Shown here in pieces: positions 7,992-16,123 of a stretch of 64,000 bases of DNA. Within the stretch, counting starts at the first letter, position 1, and each line of letters opens with the position of its first letter. The notes under the pieces are model-generated. The model did no database searches. It saw only the letters and a list, made by a program, of their open reading frames with translations, and was not told where the DNA came from. The stretch is from the NCBI GenBank assembly GCA_041905785.1, contig JAYRKJ010000017.1, positions 1 through 64,000 of the forward strand, in the 5' to 3' direction. The DNA comes from Roseateles_B sp041905785. Its GTDB lineage: Bacteria; Pseudomonadota; Gammaproteobacteria; Burkholderiales; Burkholderiaceae_C. The position numbers were made by a program, and so were the translations under genes.

Positions 7992-9176
7992 ATGAACCAT
8001 GCCTCCATTCATCGTCGCACCTTGTTGCGCGGCGCTGTCGCCGGAATCGCCTGCAGCGCAGCGCCGGCCATCGTCAGGGCCGCGTCGCCGATACGCATAG
8101 GACTGCTGGCACCGTTCAGTGGACCGCTGGCCAGGGTCGCCGAGACCAACAGGAACTGCCTGAAGCTGGCGGTGGACGAGATCAATGCATCGGGAGGCCT
8201 GCTGGGCCAAGCGCTGAAGATCGTGGTGGAAGACACGCAGATGTCGGCCAAGGTGGCCTTGGACAAGGCGCGCAAGCTGCTGGTGGGCGATGGTGTCGCG
8301 ATGATCACCGGCATGGTGCTGCCTTTCGAGCGGGAGGCTGCCTTGCAGGCCGCAGGGGGCGTGCAGCGTCTGGTGATTTTCCCAAACTTCGACGAAGGAC
8401 GCTGTCATCGCCTGCTGCTGACGACGGGGCTGTCCGCCAATCAGCGGGTGGAGCCCTTGATCGACTGGGCGTCCAAGAACGGGGGCAAGACCTTCTTCGT
8501 GCTGGTCTCCGACATCGGCAGCAACCGCAGCGTGCTGGTGCCTCAAATCCAGGCCGCCGTCGAACGCGGCGGCGGCACGCTGCTGGGGACCCGCTTCTTT
8601 CCCTTCGGTACGCGCGACTATGGCCCGGTGCTTCAGCAGCTCCAGGGACTGGCGCCGGATGTGGTGTGGCACAGCATCGGCGATGACCCGGTCAGCTTCG
8701 TCAAGCAATACCACAGCTTTGGCATGAAGCCGCAGCTGATCACTGACATCACGCATGAGTCCTTGGCGATGGCAACGGAAGGCGCCTCGACCGGGACGGT
8801 GGGCGTGTCGCCCTATTTTATGGGTGTTCCAACGCCGGAGAATCAGGCATTCCTCGACGCCTACACCCGCCAGTTCGCCGATTCCACGCCCCTGCGCGTG
8901 GGGGGGCACGTGGTGATGCTGCCTCACGGGGAGAGCACCTACACCGGTGCCAAGCTGTTCGCGGCGGCCGTGCGCAAGACGGGGCGTGCCGATGCTGCGT
9001 CCGTCAAGGCTGCCGTCACCGGCGTAGTCATCAACGCACCGCGTGGCCGCGTGGTGTTGGGGTCGGGGGGCTCGCATCTGAACGGTGTCGCCCTGGTCGC
9101 CCGTGCGCGCGCAGACGGCACTTTCCAGCTGCTCGATACCACGACGACTGTGCCCGTCAACTGCTCCGCCGGATGA
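7992..9176 (+). CDS. Periplasmic substrate-binding protein of amide/urea/amino-acid ABC transporter
   Basis: 394 residues from ATG 7992. The N terminus HRRTLLRGAVAGIACSAAPA is a Tat-type signal (twin Arg then a hydrophobic stretch) with likely cleavage near VRA-AS. The mature protein starts SPIRIGLLAPFSGPLA and continues in the leucine-binding/UrtA type I fold (AVDEINASGGLLGQAL). An ATG 21 bp upstream is also possible but places the Tat motif further in and has a weaker ribosome-binding site. It delivers the substrate to the two permeases. Its stop overlaps the amidase start (ATGATGA). Confidence 0.88.
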   Translation: MNHASIHRRTLLRGAVAGIACSAAPAIVRAASPIRIGLLAPFSGPLARVAETNRNCLKLAVDEINASGGLLGQALKIVVEDTQMSAKVALDKARKLLVGDGVAMITGMVLPFEREAALQAAGGVQRLVIFPNFDEGRCHRLLLTTGLSANQRVEPLIDWASKNGGKTFFVLVSDIGSNRSVLVPQIQAAVERGGGTLLGTRFFPFGTRDYGPVLQQLQGLAPDVVWHSIGDDPVSFVKQYHSFGMKPQLITDITHESLAMATEGASTGTVGVSPYFMGVPTPENQAFLDAYTRQFADSTPLRVGGHVVMLPHGESTYTGAKLFAAAVRKTGRADAASVKAAVTGVVINAPRGRVVLGSGGSHLNGVALVARARADGTFQLLDTTTTVPVNCSAG

Positions 9177-10588
9177 TGAACGAACTGCTCGAAATGTCTG
9201 CGAGCGAGCTGATGCTCGCGTACCGGGGCGCCTCCTTGTCCCCCGTCGAAGTCATGCGCGCGGTACTCGACCAGGTTCAGCGCCTGGATGAACGCATCAA
9301 TGCCTTCCGTGAGCTGGACGAAGAGGGCGCCCTGCGCGACGCGACTGCATCGGAGCTGCGCTGGACGCGTGGCACGCCCTGCGGGCCGCTGGATGGTGTG
9401 CCGGTGTCGGTCAAGGACATGGTGGCCACGCGCGGCATGTCGACGCTGTTTGGGTCCTGCACGCTGCCGCAGGGCTATCTGGCCGATGTGGATGCGCCCT
9501 GCGTGGAGCTGCTGCGCCGCGCGGGCGCTGTGATCTTCGGCAAGACGACGACCACGGAGTTTGGCAACAAGATCGTGAGCGACAGCCCCTTGACCGGCGT
9601 GACGCGAAATCCCTGGAACCTGACGCTCACCGCGGGCGGGAGCAGCAGCGGCGCCGGCGCTGCCCTTGCCGCGCGCATGGGGCCGCTGGCCGTGGGAACG
9701 GACGGCGGTGGCTCGATCCGCGTGCCCGCTGCATGGAACGGCGTCTGCGGTTTGAAGCCCTCGTTCAAGCGCGTGCCGACCATGGAGCCCAGCAATGTGG
9801 GCGAGTTGTCCAATATTGGCCCGATGGCGCGCTGCGTGCAGGATCTCGCCATCATGTTGAATGTCATGGCTCGGCCCTGGGTGCGGGACTGGCAGTCGTG
9901 CGGCGGACCCGTGGAAGACTTCTGTCGAGGTCTCAATCGCGGCGTAGAGGGTCTGCGGGTCGCCGTCAGTGTCGATCTGGGTCTGATCGAGGTGGATCCC
10001 CAGATTGCCCATGCGGTCCGCAGTGCGGCCCTCGTTCTCGAGCAGCAGGGCGCTCTTGTGAACTGGCTGGAGGCTGTGGGACCTCTGCAGGACTACCTCG
10101 AAAGCGAGATGCATTCGATCTTGTGGATGGCCCGTTCCGAGCAGTTGGTGCGTCACACGCCTGAGCACCTGAGAGGGCTGATGGATCCAGAAATCCTCAC
10201 CCTGGCGGAATGCGGCCGGCACTTGCCCGCCGTGCGTCTGATGGATGCGATGCAGGCCAGGCAAGCGCTGGCCAGCGCCATGCATGCCTTCTTTGATCAC
10301 CACGATGTGCTGGTCTGCCCCACCTTCCACTGCATGCCGCCGCCCACGCCAGGGCTGCCGCCGCACTTGCGCATGGCGCCGCCGCTGACCTCCTGGTGCA
10401 ACCAGACTCAGCAGCCGGCCGCCAGTGTGCCCTGCGGGCTGAGTCGGGATGGCTTGCCCATCGGCATGCAAGTCATTGGGCCCCGCTTCCATGACGGCCT
10501 GGTACTGCGCGTCTGCCGAGCCTATGAGCGGGCGCGCGGCGCGTTCCCGGCACCGCCACTGGAGCAGCAGATCAAGGAGTTTTCATGA
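9173..10588 (+). CDS. Amidase (amidase-signature family)
   Basis: 471 residues. Lys of the triad lies in PVSVKDM (about residue 82), and the serine pair in TAGGSSSGAGAALAAR (about 157-172). Hydrolyses an amide, releasing ammonia. It is paralogous to the amidase at 2617-4194, but here the C terminus has normal length. It overlaps the binding protein by 4 bp and the AA_synth gene (10585) by 4 bp, so uptake and hydrolysis are co-expressed. The substrate is unknown. Confidence 0.92.
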   Translation: MMNELLEMSASELMLAYRGASLSPVEVMRAVLDQVQRLDERINAFRELDEEGALRDATASELRWTRGTPCGPLDGVPVSVKDMVATRGMSTLFGSCTLPQGYLADVDAPCVELLRRAGAVIFGKTTTTEFGNKIVSDSPLTGVTRNPWNLTLTAGGSSSGAGAALAARMGPLAVGTDGGGSIRVPAAWNGVCGLKPSFKRVPTMEPSNVGELSNIGPMARCVQDLAIMLNVMARPWVRDWQSCGGPVEDFCRGLNRGVEGLRVAVSVDLGLIEVDPQIAHAVRSAALVLEQQGALVNWLEAVGPLQDYLESEMHSILWMARSEQLVRHTPEHLRGLMDPEILTLAECGRHLPAVRLMDAMQARQALASAMHAFFDHHDVLVCPTFHCMPPPTPGLPPHLRMAPPLTSWCNQTQQPAASVPCGLSRDGLPIGMQVIGPRFHDGLVLRVCRAYERARGAFPAPPLEQQIKEFS

Positions 10589-11130
10589 AGATCAGAAAAT
10601 TCTTCAGCCAGTTGGAAGAGGTGCGAGAGGAGCAGGGGCGGGCCGTAGGGCGACCGCTGCGCCGCGTCGTCACCGCTGTTGTGCTGAGCAACGAGTACGC
10701 GGGCCGTTGGCAGGAGGATCTGTCGCCGCTGTACGAGCTGGGGCGCGATCTTGGCCGGCAGCTGACGGAATCTGCCTTGCATTTGCTGGGCGGCGCCACA
10801 CCGGTGGTGGAGGCCTATGGCAAGGGCGCCATTGTCGGAACCGAAGGCGAGCTGGAGCATGCCGCAGCCCTGCTGCATCCGCTGTTTGGGAAGGCGGTCC
10901 GGGCGCGGCTGATGCAGGCGCTTGCCGTGATGCCGTCAGCGGTGAAGCGGGCTGCGCCGGGCTCGGTGCTGGACGTGCCGGTCCACAACATCCTCGATCC
11001 CTGGAGCTTCGACCACTTCGATGCCGTGAGCTTTTCCGTTGCAGATGCCCCGCTGCCGCGAGAGATCGTCATCGCGCTGGTCCTTGCCGAGGGAGGGCGT
11101 CCCTTGGCCCGCGTTCACCCGCAGCAATAG
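10585..11130 (+). CDS. AA_synth (DUF1185-like) family protein
   Basis: 181 residues. The pattern MKIRKFFSQLEEVREEQGR, VVLSNEYAGRWQEDL, EAYGKGAIVGTEGELEHAAA and DPWSFDHFDAVSF matches the 'amino acid synthesis' family (PF06684 as I recall it), whose members often sit beside amidases and amide or creatinine-like degradation genes. No biochemical role is firmly known to me. It is translationally coupled to the amidase upstream and likely acts on the same pathway. Confidence 0.75.
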   Translation: MKIRKFFSQLEEVREEQGRAVGRPLRRVVTAVVLSNEYAGRWQEDLSPLYELGRDLGRQLTESALHLLGGATPVVEAYGKGAIVGTEGELEHAAALLHPLFGKAVRARLMQALAVMPSAVKRAAPGSVLDVPVHNILDPWSFDHFDAVSFSVADAPLPREIVIALVLAEGGRPLARVHPQQ

Positions 11131-11213
11131 CTCGGCCCGGTGCAAGCCAGCAGCCGCAGCGATGCCGGGCCTACGGTATCATCGCCCAGCAGCCAGAACA
11201 GCCGGGAGCGGGG

Positions 11214-12047
11214 GTGACGAAGAAGCAGATTGCGCAACGCGGTCTCAAGCGAGGGGACTTGGTCGTCGAGGAAATCAAGCGCTGGATCACCGGCAGGAAC
11301 TTGAATCCCGGCGAGAAGCTCCCCAAGGAAGCTGAGTTGCAAGAGATGTTTGGCGTCAGCCGGGGCACCATGCGTGAAGCCCTGAAGGCCTTGGAAGTGC
11401 AGGGCCTGATCCGACTCAGTACCGGGCCCGCGGGCGGGGCCACCATAGAACGCGTCACGCTGGACAGGACCTTCCAGTTCCTGCAGAACTACTTGTTCTT
11501 CCAGGACATCACCATCGGCGACATCTACGCCTTGCGGCGCATCCTGGAGCCCGAGATGGCGGCCCTGGCGGTTCCCCATCTGGGTGAAGCCGACCTCGAA
11601 GCGCTGGAACGCAGTACCGAGATTTCCAATCCCAGTCAGGACAACGTCCATTCGGCGGCCATGCAGCGTACGGAAGACCTGCATTTCCATGACATCCTGG
11701 CCGAAGCCTGCCCCAATCCCTTCCTGCGCTTTCAGTGCAGGCTGATCAACCGCATGCTGGAGACCATGGTGGTGTCGTCGCTGCATGCCACGCAGGACGA
11801 GCATCAGCGTTTGGGCGAAGCCGCCTGGCGTGCACATCGCAAGATCCTCGCCGCGGCGCGCAAGGCGGATGCCGAACAGGTGCGCAAGCTGATGCTGGCC
11901 CACATCATCGAGAACCAACGCCATCTGGATCTGTTGCAGTCCGGCCTCAGAAGCCGTCTGGTCCTGGATTCGGAGTTGCGGCTTGGCGCCGGCTTGTTGC
12001 CGGCGACTACGCCGCCCCCCGTGCTGCGCCGGCGACCCAAGGCCTGA
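11214..12047 (+). CDS. GntR-family transcriptional regulator, FCD (FadR) subfamily
   Basis: 277 residues from GTG 11214 (VTKKQIAQRGLKRGD), preceded by GGGAGCGGG. The N-terminal winged helix covers about residues 8-75 (NPGEKLPKEAELQEMFGVSR, then TMREALKALEVQGLI). The C-terminal all-helical FCD effector domain (IYALRRILEPEMAALAV to HIIENQ) carries the Asp/His residues that usually bind a metal and a carboxylate ligand. It is probably the local repressor of porin, amidase and transporter genes, with the palindromes at 4377, 4245 and 2601 as possible operators. Confidence 0.88.
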   Translation: MTKKQIAQRGLKRGDLVVEEIKRWITGRNLNPGEKLPKEAELQEMFGVSRGTMREALKALEVQGLIRLSTGPAGGATIERVTLDRTFQFLQNYLFFQDITIGDIYALRRILEPEMAALAVPHLGEADLEALERSTEISNPSQDNVHSAAMQRTEDLHFHDILAEACPNPFLRFQCRLINRMLETMVVSSLHATQDEHQRLGEAAWRAHRKILAAARKADAEQVRKLMLAHIIENQRHLDLLQSGLRSRLVLDSELRLGAGLLPATTPPPVLRRRPKA

Positions 12048-12062
12048 GCCGCCGCCTCCCGC

Positions 12063-13265
12063 TCATGCCAGGATGGTGTCTTCGCTGGCCTGGCGTTGCT
12101 GGAGCCGCGTGACCATCAGGCGTTGCATGTCGCCTGTACCTTCGAGGATGTCGTAGGCCTTGGCGTCGCGGTAGAAGCGCTCGAACAGCGGGCGCTCATG
12201 CAAGCCTTCCAGCCCCACGGTCTGCAGGACGGCTTCTGCGATCTCCATGGCAATGCGCGAGGCATAGGCCTTGGCCATCGAGGAATCCTTGGATACCGGC
12301 AGTCCCTGTTCATGGCGCCAGGCTGCCTTGTGGCACAGCAGCCGCGCCGCGCTGATCTTTCCGCTGATGCCGCTGAGCATGGCGGCCACATCGGCCCGCC
12401 GCCAATGTGCGGCTTTCGGGCCGTGGGCTTCGACATACTGGGCCAACTCGTCACGGACGCGGGCACAGCTGCCGACAATGACCGAGGACAGGATGGGGCG
12501 GAAGTAGTCCCAGGAGCTCTGAGCGCCAGAGAACGCGTCATGGAGCCGACTCTCGTCGCCTCGCTTCAGCAGGCAGTGCTTGGGGACGATGCAATCGGAG
12601 TAGGACAGCACGGCCAACTGGCTGCCGCGCAGCCCCAGCATCTTCTCAAGTCGAACGACCTCGAAGCCCGGCGTGCGGCGGTCGACGGCGAAGGCTCGTA
12701 CGCCAAAGCGCCCGCGCCCCTTGTCAAGCGTGGCGAAGGTGACGATGAAGTCGGCCCGTGCACCGTTGGTGATGAAGCACTTGGTGCCGTTCAGCACATA
12801 GCCGTCGCTGCACTCGCGGGCGCTGGTGCGCAAGGCGGTGGCGTCGGAACCGATGTCGGGCTCGGTGATGGCGAAGCCGCCCCAGACGGGGGTGTCGCTC
12901 TGGAATCGGCTGAACAGGGCGCACTGCTGTTCCTGAGACGCCAAGGCGAGCAGCGGCGGGGTGGACAGCCCCGGGCCTGGGAGCGCCAGCGCCAGGGCAG
13001 GATCCGCATGCCCAAGCTGCTCCATCAGCAGCACGCGCTGCATCAGCGGCCACAGCCCTTCATCACCCCCGTGTTCTGGCGGGACGAGGTTCAGGTTCAG
13101 GGCACGCACATTGACCTGCTGCCAGAAGCTGGCGGGGACATCCCCGGTGGCGTCGACCTGCGCGGCATGCTCGCGCATCTGCCGTGTCAGTCCGTCGATG
13201 GGTTGGCCGATGGAGGCCATGCGTTGGCGCAGCATCTCAAGCTGCATGTCGCTACTCAGATTCAT
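12063..13265 (-). CDS. Acyl-CoA dehydrogenase, linked to luxI
   Basis: 400 residues. FAD-dependent alpha,beta-oxidation of an acyl thioester. Visible family blocks include GGFAITEPDIGSDATALRTSA (flavin loop), YVLNGTKCFITNG and the C-terminal YRDAKAYDILEGTGDMQRLMV with the Glu of the ILEGT region. It starts 15 bp after the luxI stop on the same strand, so the two are almost certainly co-transcribed. That suggests the enzyme prepares an unusual (unsaturated or branched) acyl-CoA for the synthase, but this is inference. Confidence 0.88.
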   Translation of the reverse strand: MNLSSDMQLEMLRQRMASIGQPIDGLTRQMREHAAQVDATGDVPASFWQQVNVRALNLNLVPPEHGGDEGLWPLMQRVLLMEQLGHADPALALALPGPGLSTPPLLALASQEQQCALFSRFQSDTPVWGGFAITEPDIGSDATALRTSARECSDGYVLNGTKCFITNGARADFIVTFATLDKGRGRFGVRAFAVDRRTPGFEVVRLEKMLGLRGSQLAVLSYSDCIVPKHCLLKRGDESRLHDAFSGAQSSWDYFRPILSSVIVGSCARVRDELAQYVEAHGPKAAHWRRADVAAMLSGISGKISAARLLCHKAAWRHEQGLPVSKDSSMAKAYASRIAMEIAEAVLQTVGLEGLHERPLFERFYRDAKAYDILEGTGDMQRLMVTRLQQRQASEDTILA

Positions 13266-13280
13266 GAAGACCTTCCTTTC

Positions 13281-13919
13281 TTAGGTTGGCAGGGCGGGAC
13301 CGAACTGGCTCCACGGGAGTGCGGATTCATGGCACAGGCGATGGTGCAGGCGCGTGCGGCGACGCACTTGCGCCAGTGCTTCTTCACTGAGCTTGAGCCG
13401 CAGCGCAATCACGGGCGTGCTGCCCAGCGTGCGTTCGGGGCCGCAGCGGTCATAGGACCAACCCATGCCGACCACGACCTTGCGGGCGTGCTCCTCATTC
13501 ATCACGGCCAGCATCTGCTGGATGCCTTGGCTCAGGCCGTACTCCAGGCAGCCGGTCACCAGCTGCGCCACCGTCTGACCACGCTCGCGCAAGTCGAGAT
13601 CCGGGTCGGTCCCCAGGCGCGTGACTTCCCAGACGTCGGCGGCGCGAGGGGGGGCATAGGGGACCAGCAGCTCGGGCCACAGGCGCTCGATCATGTAGGG
13701 CGCCGTGGTGGGCAACAGGCGCAGCAGTCCGGTGATGCGCCCGTTGGCCGCCCGGCAGACCAGATGCACGGCTCGCTCGGTGTCGAACTGGTCGCGTTCC
13801 AGCTGCTGGTGGCAGGGCAGATCCCAGCCTGCGTGCTTGACGAAGACGCGATAACGAAAGTGGTAGATGTCTTGTGCCGCAGCCGAATCGGCGGCGAGAT
13901 CGCGAACGATGTCAATCAT
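13281..13919 (-). CDS. LuxI-family acyl-homoserine-lactone synthase
   Basis: 212 residues. Makes an N-acyl homoserine lactone from S-adenosylmethionine and an acyl-ACP or acyl-CoA. The conserved LuxI residues are all present: Arg24 and Phe26 (YRVFV), Trp32, Asp43 and Asp46 (ERDQFD), Arg67 (GLLRLLP), Glu98 and Arg101 (EVTRLG). Ribosome-binding site GGGGAGAA is 6 bp before the ATG. It lies between a LuxR gene and an acyl-CoA dehydrogenase. The acyl group cannot be read from sequence, although the coupled dehydrogenase points to an acyl-CoA substrate as in RpaI/BjaI-type synthases. Confidence 0.93.
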   Translation of the reverse strand: MIDIVRDLAADSAAAQDIYHFRYRVFVKHAGWDLPCHQQLERDQFDTERAVHLVCRAANGRITGLLRLLPTTAPYMIERLWPELLVPYAPPRAADVWEVTRLGTDPDLDLRERGQTVAQLVTGCLEYGLSQGIQQMLAVMNEEHARKVVVGMGWSYDRCGPERTLGSTPVIALRLKLSEEALAQVRRRTRLHHRLCHESALPWSQFGPALPT

Positions 13920-13997
13920 TGAGGTTCTCCCCGCGGTTTGGAGCGCATGCTAAGAAAATGGCGGGGTTGCGGCACCTGCTCAGAAAGATAGCTTGAG

Positions 13998-14013
13998 CCA
14001 TTGATGTCAATGG
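13998..14013. promoter_or_regulatory. Palindrome in luxI promoter, candidate LuxR box
   Basis: A perfect 7-2-7 inverted repeat (CCATTGA, 2 bp, TCAATGG), 79-94 bp upstream of luxI. Read on the minus strand it contains TTGACA, a consensus -35 hexamer, so an activator would sit where LuxR-type proteins usually bind. The -10 downstream is weak. It differs in sequence from the Vibrio lux box, so assignment rests on symmetry and position. Confidence 0.45.
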
Positions 14014-14061
14014 ATGGATTGGTAACAAACGTGTTAGGTGAGCGTCCCTTATCGTCGTTGA

Positions 14062-14103
14062 GATGGTGATGGTGATGGCGATGGCGATGGCGATGGCGAT
14101 GGC
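14062..14103. repeat. Seven-copy hexanucleotide tandem repeat
   Basis: Two copies of GATGGT followed by five of GATGGC, 42 bp in all, in the luxR-luxI intergenic region about 145 bp upstream of luxI. It is not in any gene I call. Slippage here could alter promoter spacing for the upstream part of the luxI control region. Confidence 0.8.
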
Positions 14104-14144
14104 GAAAAGCGGCGATTGCGGCCGATTCGCTAGTTCTCAGGTCG

Positions 14145-14177
14145 ATGAAGCATGCGCGGGGCGCGCGCATGCTTCAT
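14145..14177 (-). terminator. Strong hairpin after luxR, possible terminator
   Basis: A perfect 14-bp inverted repeat (ATGAAGCATGCGCG and its complement, 5-nt loop) about 50 bp beyond the luxR stop. The stem is GC-rich at the loop end, but no T-run follows on either strand, so it is a terminator-like or operator structure rather than a classic intrinsic terminator. It separates luxR from the luxI promoter. Confidence 0.4.
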
Positions 14178-14225
14178 TCCGGTGGCAGGGGGAGGAAAGC
14201 CGGCGCCGTGCGGCGGCAGCCAGGT

Positions 14226-14945
14226 TCAAGGCAGTTCGATGAGGCCCAGGCTGGCGGCCCTGACCGCTGCCGTCACGCGGCTGGCGGTGTCGAATTTCCT
14301 CATGGCATTTTTCAGGTGGAAGTTGACGGTGTGTTCGGAGACCGCCATCAGTTGGCCGATGTCCCATGAGGACTTGCCCTGGGCCACCCAGCCCAAACAT
14401 TCGCATTCCCGCGGTGTGAGGCCGACCTGCGGCTGCTGCGCCTGCTGGCCGCTCAGCGCCGTGTAGCGCGAGTGGAAGATGACGGCCAGTAACTGGGCCT
14501 CGATTTGGATGTCGGTGCTGGCTTGCTGTTCGGCGCCATCGGAGGCGAGTGTCGCCAGGAAAATCCTGCCCCAGGGTTCATGGATGGGAATGGCCAGACC
14601 ATCGCGAAGTCCTGCATCGCTGGCCTCCTGCAGCACCAGCAGTTCCCGGCTGCAGTTCAGTTCCAGGTCTCGCCATTGATAGGGAGCAATCGCGCCCCGG
14701 GCGTGACGGATCACGGGATCCTTCGCGGAATAGCCCTGCTGCAAATAGTGTTCGACCCACGGCCTTGGATAGTTGAGGGCCAGGATGCGCTGCTCCTGCG
14801 CCGGGGACGCATAGGCCCCCGCCTGGGGCTCCCAGTAGGAGAGCGAATAGTGCTCGTAGTGAAGTCGGTGGCAGGCCCGTTCGAAGGCTTGAACGAGCTC
14901 ATGGACGGTGTTGGCCCGACTGGCCGCTTCGATGAATTCGCGCAT
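14226..14945 (-). CDS. LuxR-family acyl-homoserine-lactone-responsive regulator
   Basis: 239 residues. The N-terminal autoinducer-binding domain has the canonical residues Trp63, Tyr67, Asp76, Pro77, Trp91 and Gly116. The C-terminal HTH (LTPRECECLGWVAQGKSSWD, then SEHTVNFHLKNAMRKF) carries the conserved Glu, Leu and Gly of the family. All ligand-contact residues are intact, so it should respond to the signal made by the neighbouring LuxI. It lies between the two parts of the cluster, same strand, with 146 bp to the KAS gene upstream. Confidence 0.93.
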   Translation of the reverse strand: MREFIEAASRANTVHELVQAFERACHRLHYEHYSLSYWEPQAGAYASPAQEQRILALNYPRPWVEHYLQQGYSAKDPVIRHARGAIAPYQWRDLELNCSRELLVLQEASDAGLRDGLAIPIHEPWGRIFLATLASDGAEQQASTDIQIEAQLLAVIFHSRYTALSGQQAQQPQVGLTPRECECLGWVAQGKSSWDIGQLMAVSEHTVNFHLKNAMRKFDTASRVTAAVRAASLGLIELP

Positions 14946-15091
14946 GACAAACTCCCACAACACCGCGGTCGGCCGGTTCGTTCTGACGACGATTGCCGGG
15001 TTCGCCCGCAAGCCCTCCGGTGAGCTGCATGTCGATGGCATCCTGGCTCGGGCGGGACAAGGACCAGGACCCGCCGAGGCTGGTGCCATCG

Positions 15092-16123
15092 CTATGCGCG
15101 TTTTGTCAGCCCACTGTTTGCAGAGGCTAGCATCGCAGGCAAGTCGTCCTGCAGTAACCCTGGCTGGAAAGGTTGACAGTTGCTCAGCGCCATGGTTGCG
15201 AAGGCTCCGCTGTTGCCGGACATGAAGAAGAGCAGGTTCTCACGAGGAGGCGGGGCCTGGCGCCGCCAGAGGTCCAGCAGGTTGACGACCACATCGCAGC
15301 ACATCACGTGGCCGTGCTCGCCGATGTTGGCGGTGAACACCCAATCGGCGGGCATGTGCAGGCTGGCCGCGAGGCGCTCGAAGACATGCCGGTCCAGGTT
15401 GATGGGCAGGAGATGGCGGAAGTCTTCCAGGCTGAGCTGACAGGCCTGCGCGGTGCGGCTGATCAGGCGATGCGCCACCAGTCCGTACAGGGCCCGGTAC
15501 TCATGAATCCGGGCATGGGGTCGCCGGAAGCCGCCATGATGGCGGCCGTCCACGTGGCCGGCGAAGGCCAGCGCGCGGTTGTAGGGGTGACGGCGGGACA
15601 GAAGCAGCGCGCAGGCGCCATCGCTCTCAAAGGAAAAGGTGCCGATGTCCCGATAGCGCTCGCCACAAGCGCGGTCCGCACTGAGCAGCAGCACCTTGCC
15701 GATCCGCGCGTCTGCTGCGAACAGGCTGTGCATCACGCGCAGCGCCAGCAGCAGGCTGGCGCAATTCTGCCCGCTCATGGCGAAGCTGCGGGCGCGCGTC
15801 ATGCCGAACTCAGCCGCCAAGCGAGCGGGAAGACTGGCCGGCGCAGCCGGCGTGCTGGTCTGCAAGGAGTGAACAAAGACCAGCAGGTCGACCTCGTCGG
15901 GGTCGAATTCATGGCTCTTCGTCAGCGCGAGCAGCGCACGCCGTGCGAGCTCCTCGACGGAGGCGTCGCCGGCGTGGTGGAAGTAGTGCATGCCGTTGTC
16001 ATGCAGGGCGGTCAAGACATCATCGGGCACCTCGTGCGCGCGGGCCCATGCCGCCAGCGCCATGCGCGGCGGCAGGTAGTGGCTGGCGGCCTCGATGCCG
16101 AAATTTGAACGCGGCGGTCTCAT
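15092..16123 (-). CDS. KAS III-like condensing enzyme, Cys-intact member of pair 1
   Basis: 343 residues of thiolase fold. The nucleophile is Cys121 in SGQNCASLLLAL. The His motif of FabH (PHQAN) reads PINLD here, and the Asn motif is ANIGEHGHV, so the decarboxylation dyad is altered. Its start overlaps the stop of the upstream KAS gene by 4 bp (ATGA), which suggests equimolar translation and a heterodimer. The family includes FabH, CerJ, PqsC and DarB-type enzymes that condense or esterify acyl groups. The exact reaction is not deducible. Confidence 0.85.
   Translation of the reverse strand: MRPPRSNFGIEAASHYLPPRMALAAWARAHEVPDDVLTALHDNGMHYFHHAGDASVEELARRALLALTKSHEFDPDEVDLLVFVHSLQTSTPAAPASLPARLAAEFGMTRARSFAMSGQNCASLLLALRVMHSLFAADARIGKVLLLSADRACGERYRDIGTFSFESDGACALLLSRRHPYNRALAFAGHVDGRHHGGFRRPHARIHEYRALYGLVAHRLISRTAQACQLSLEDFRHLLPINLDRHVFERLAASLHMPADWVFTANIGEHGHVMCCDVVVNLLDLWRRQAPPPRENLLFFMSGNSGAFATMALSNCQPFQPGLLQDDLPAMLASANSGLTKRA

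Noticed and set aside
8939..10492. 517-codon minus-strand frame antisense to the amidase
   Set aside because: Shadow of the amidase gene; His/Gln/Arg-rich composition, no motif, and the plus-strand frame has clear catalytic residues.
12096..13922. 608-codon plus-strand frame antisense to the luxI and dehydrogenase genes
   Set aside because: The minus-strand genes have strong family motifs and ribosome-binding sites; this frame has neither.
14062..14103. CRISPR-like or coding His/Asp repeat
   Set aside because: Unit is only 6 bp without spacers, and no supported gene crosses it; a simple tandem repeat explains it.
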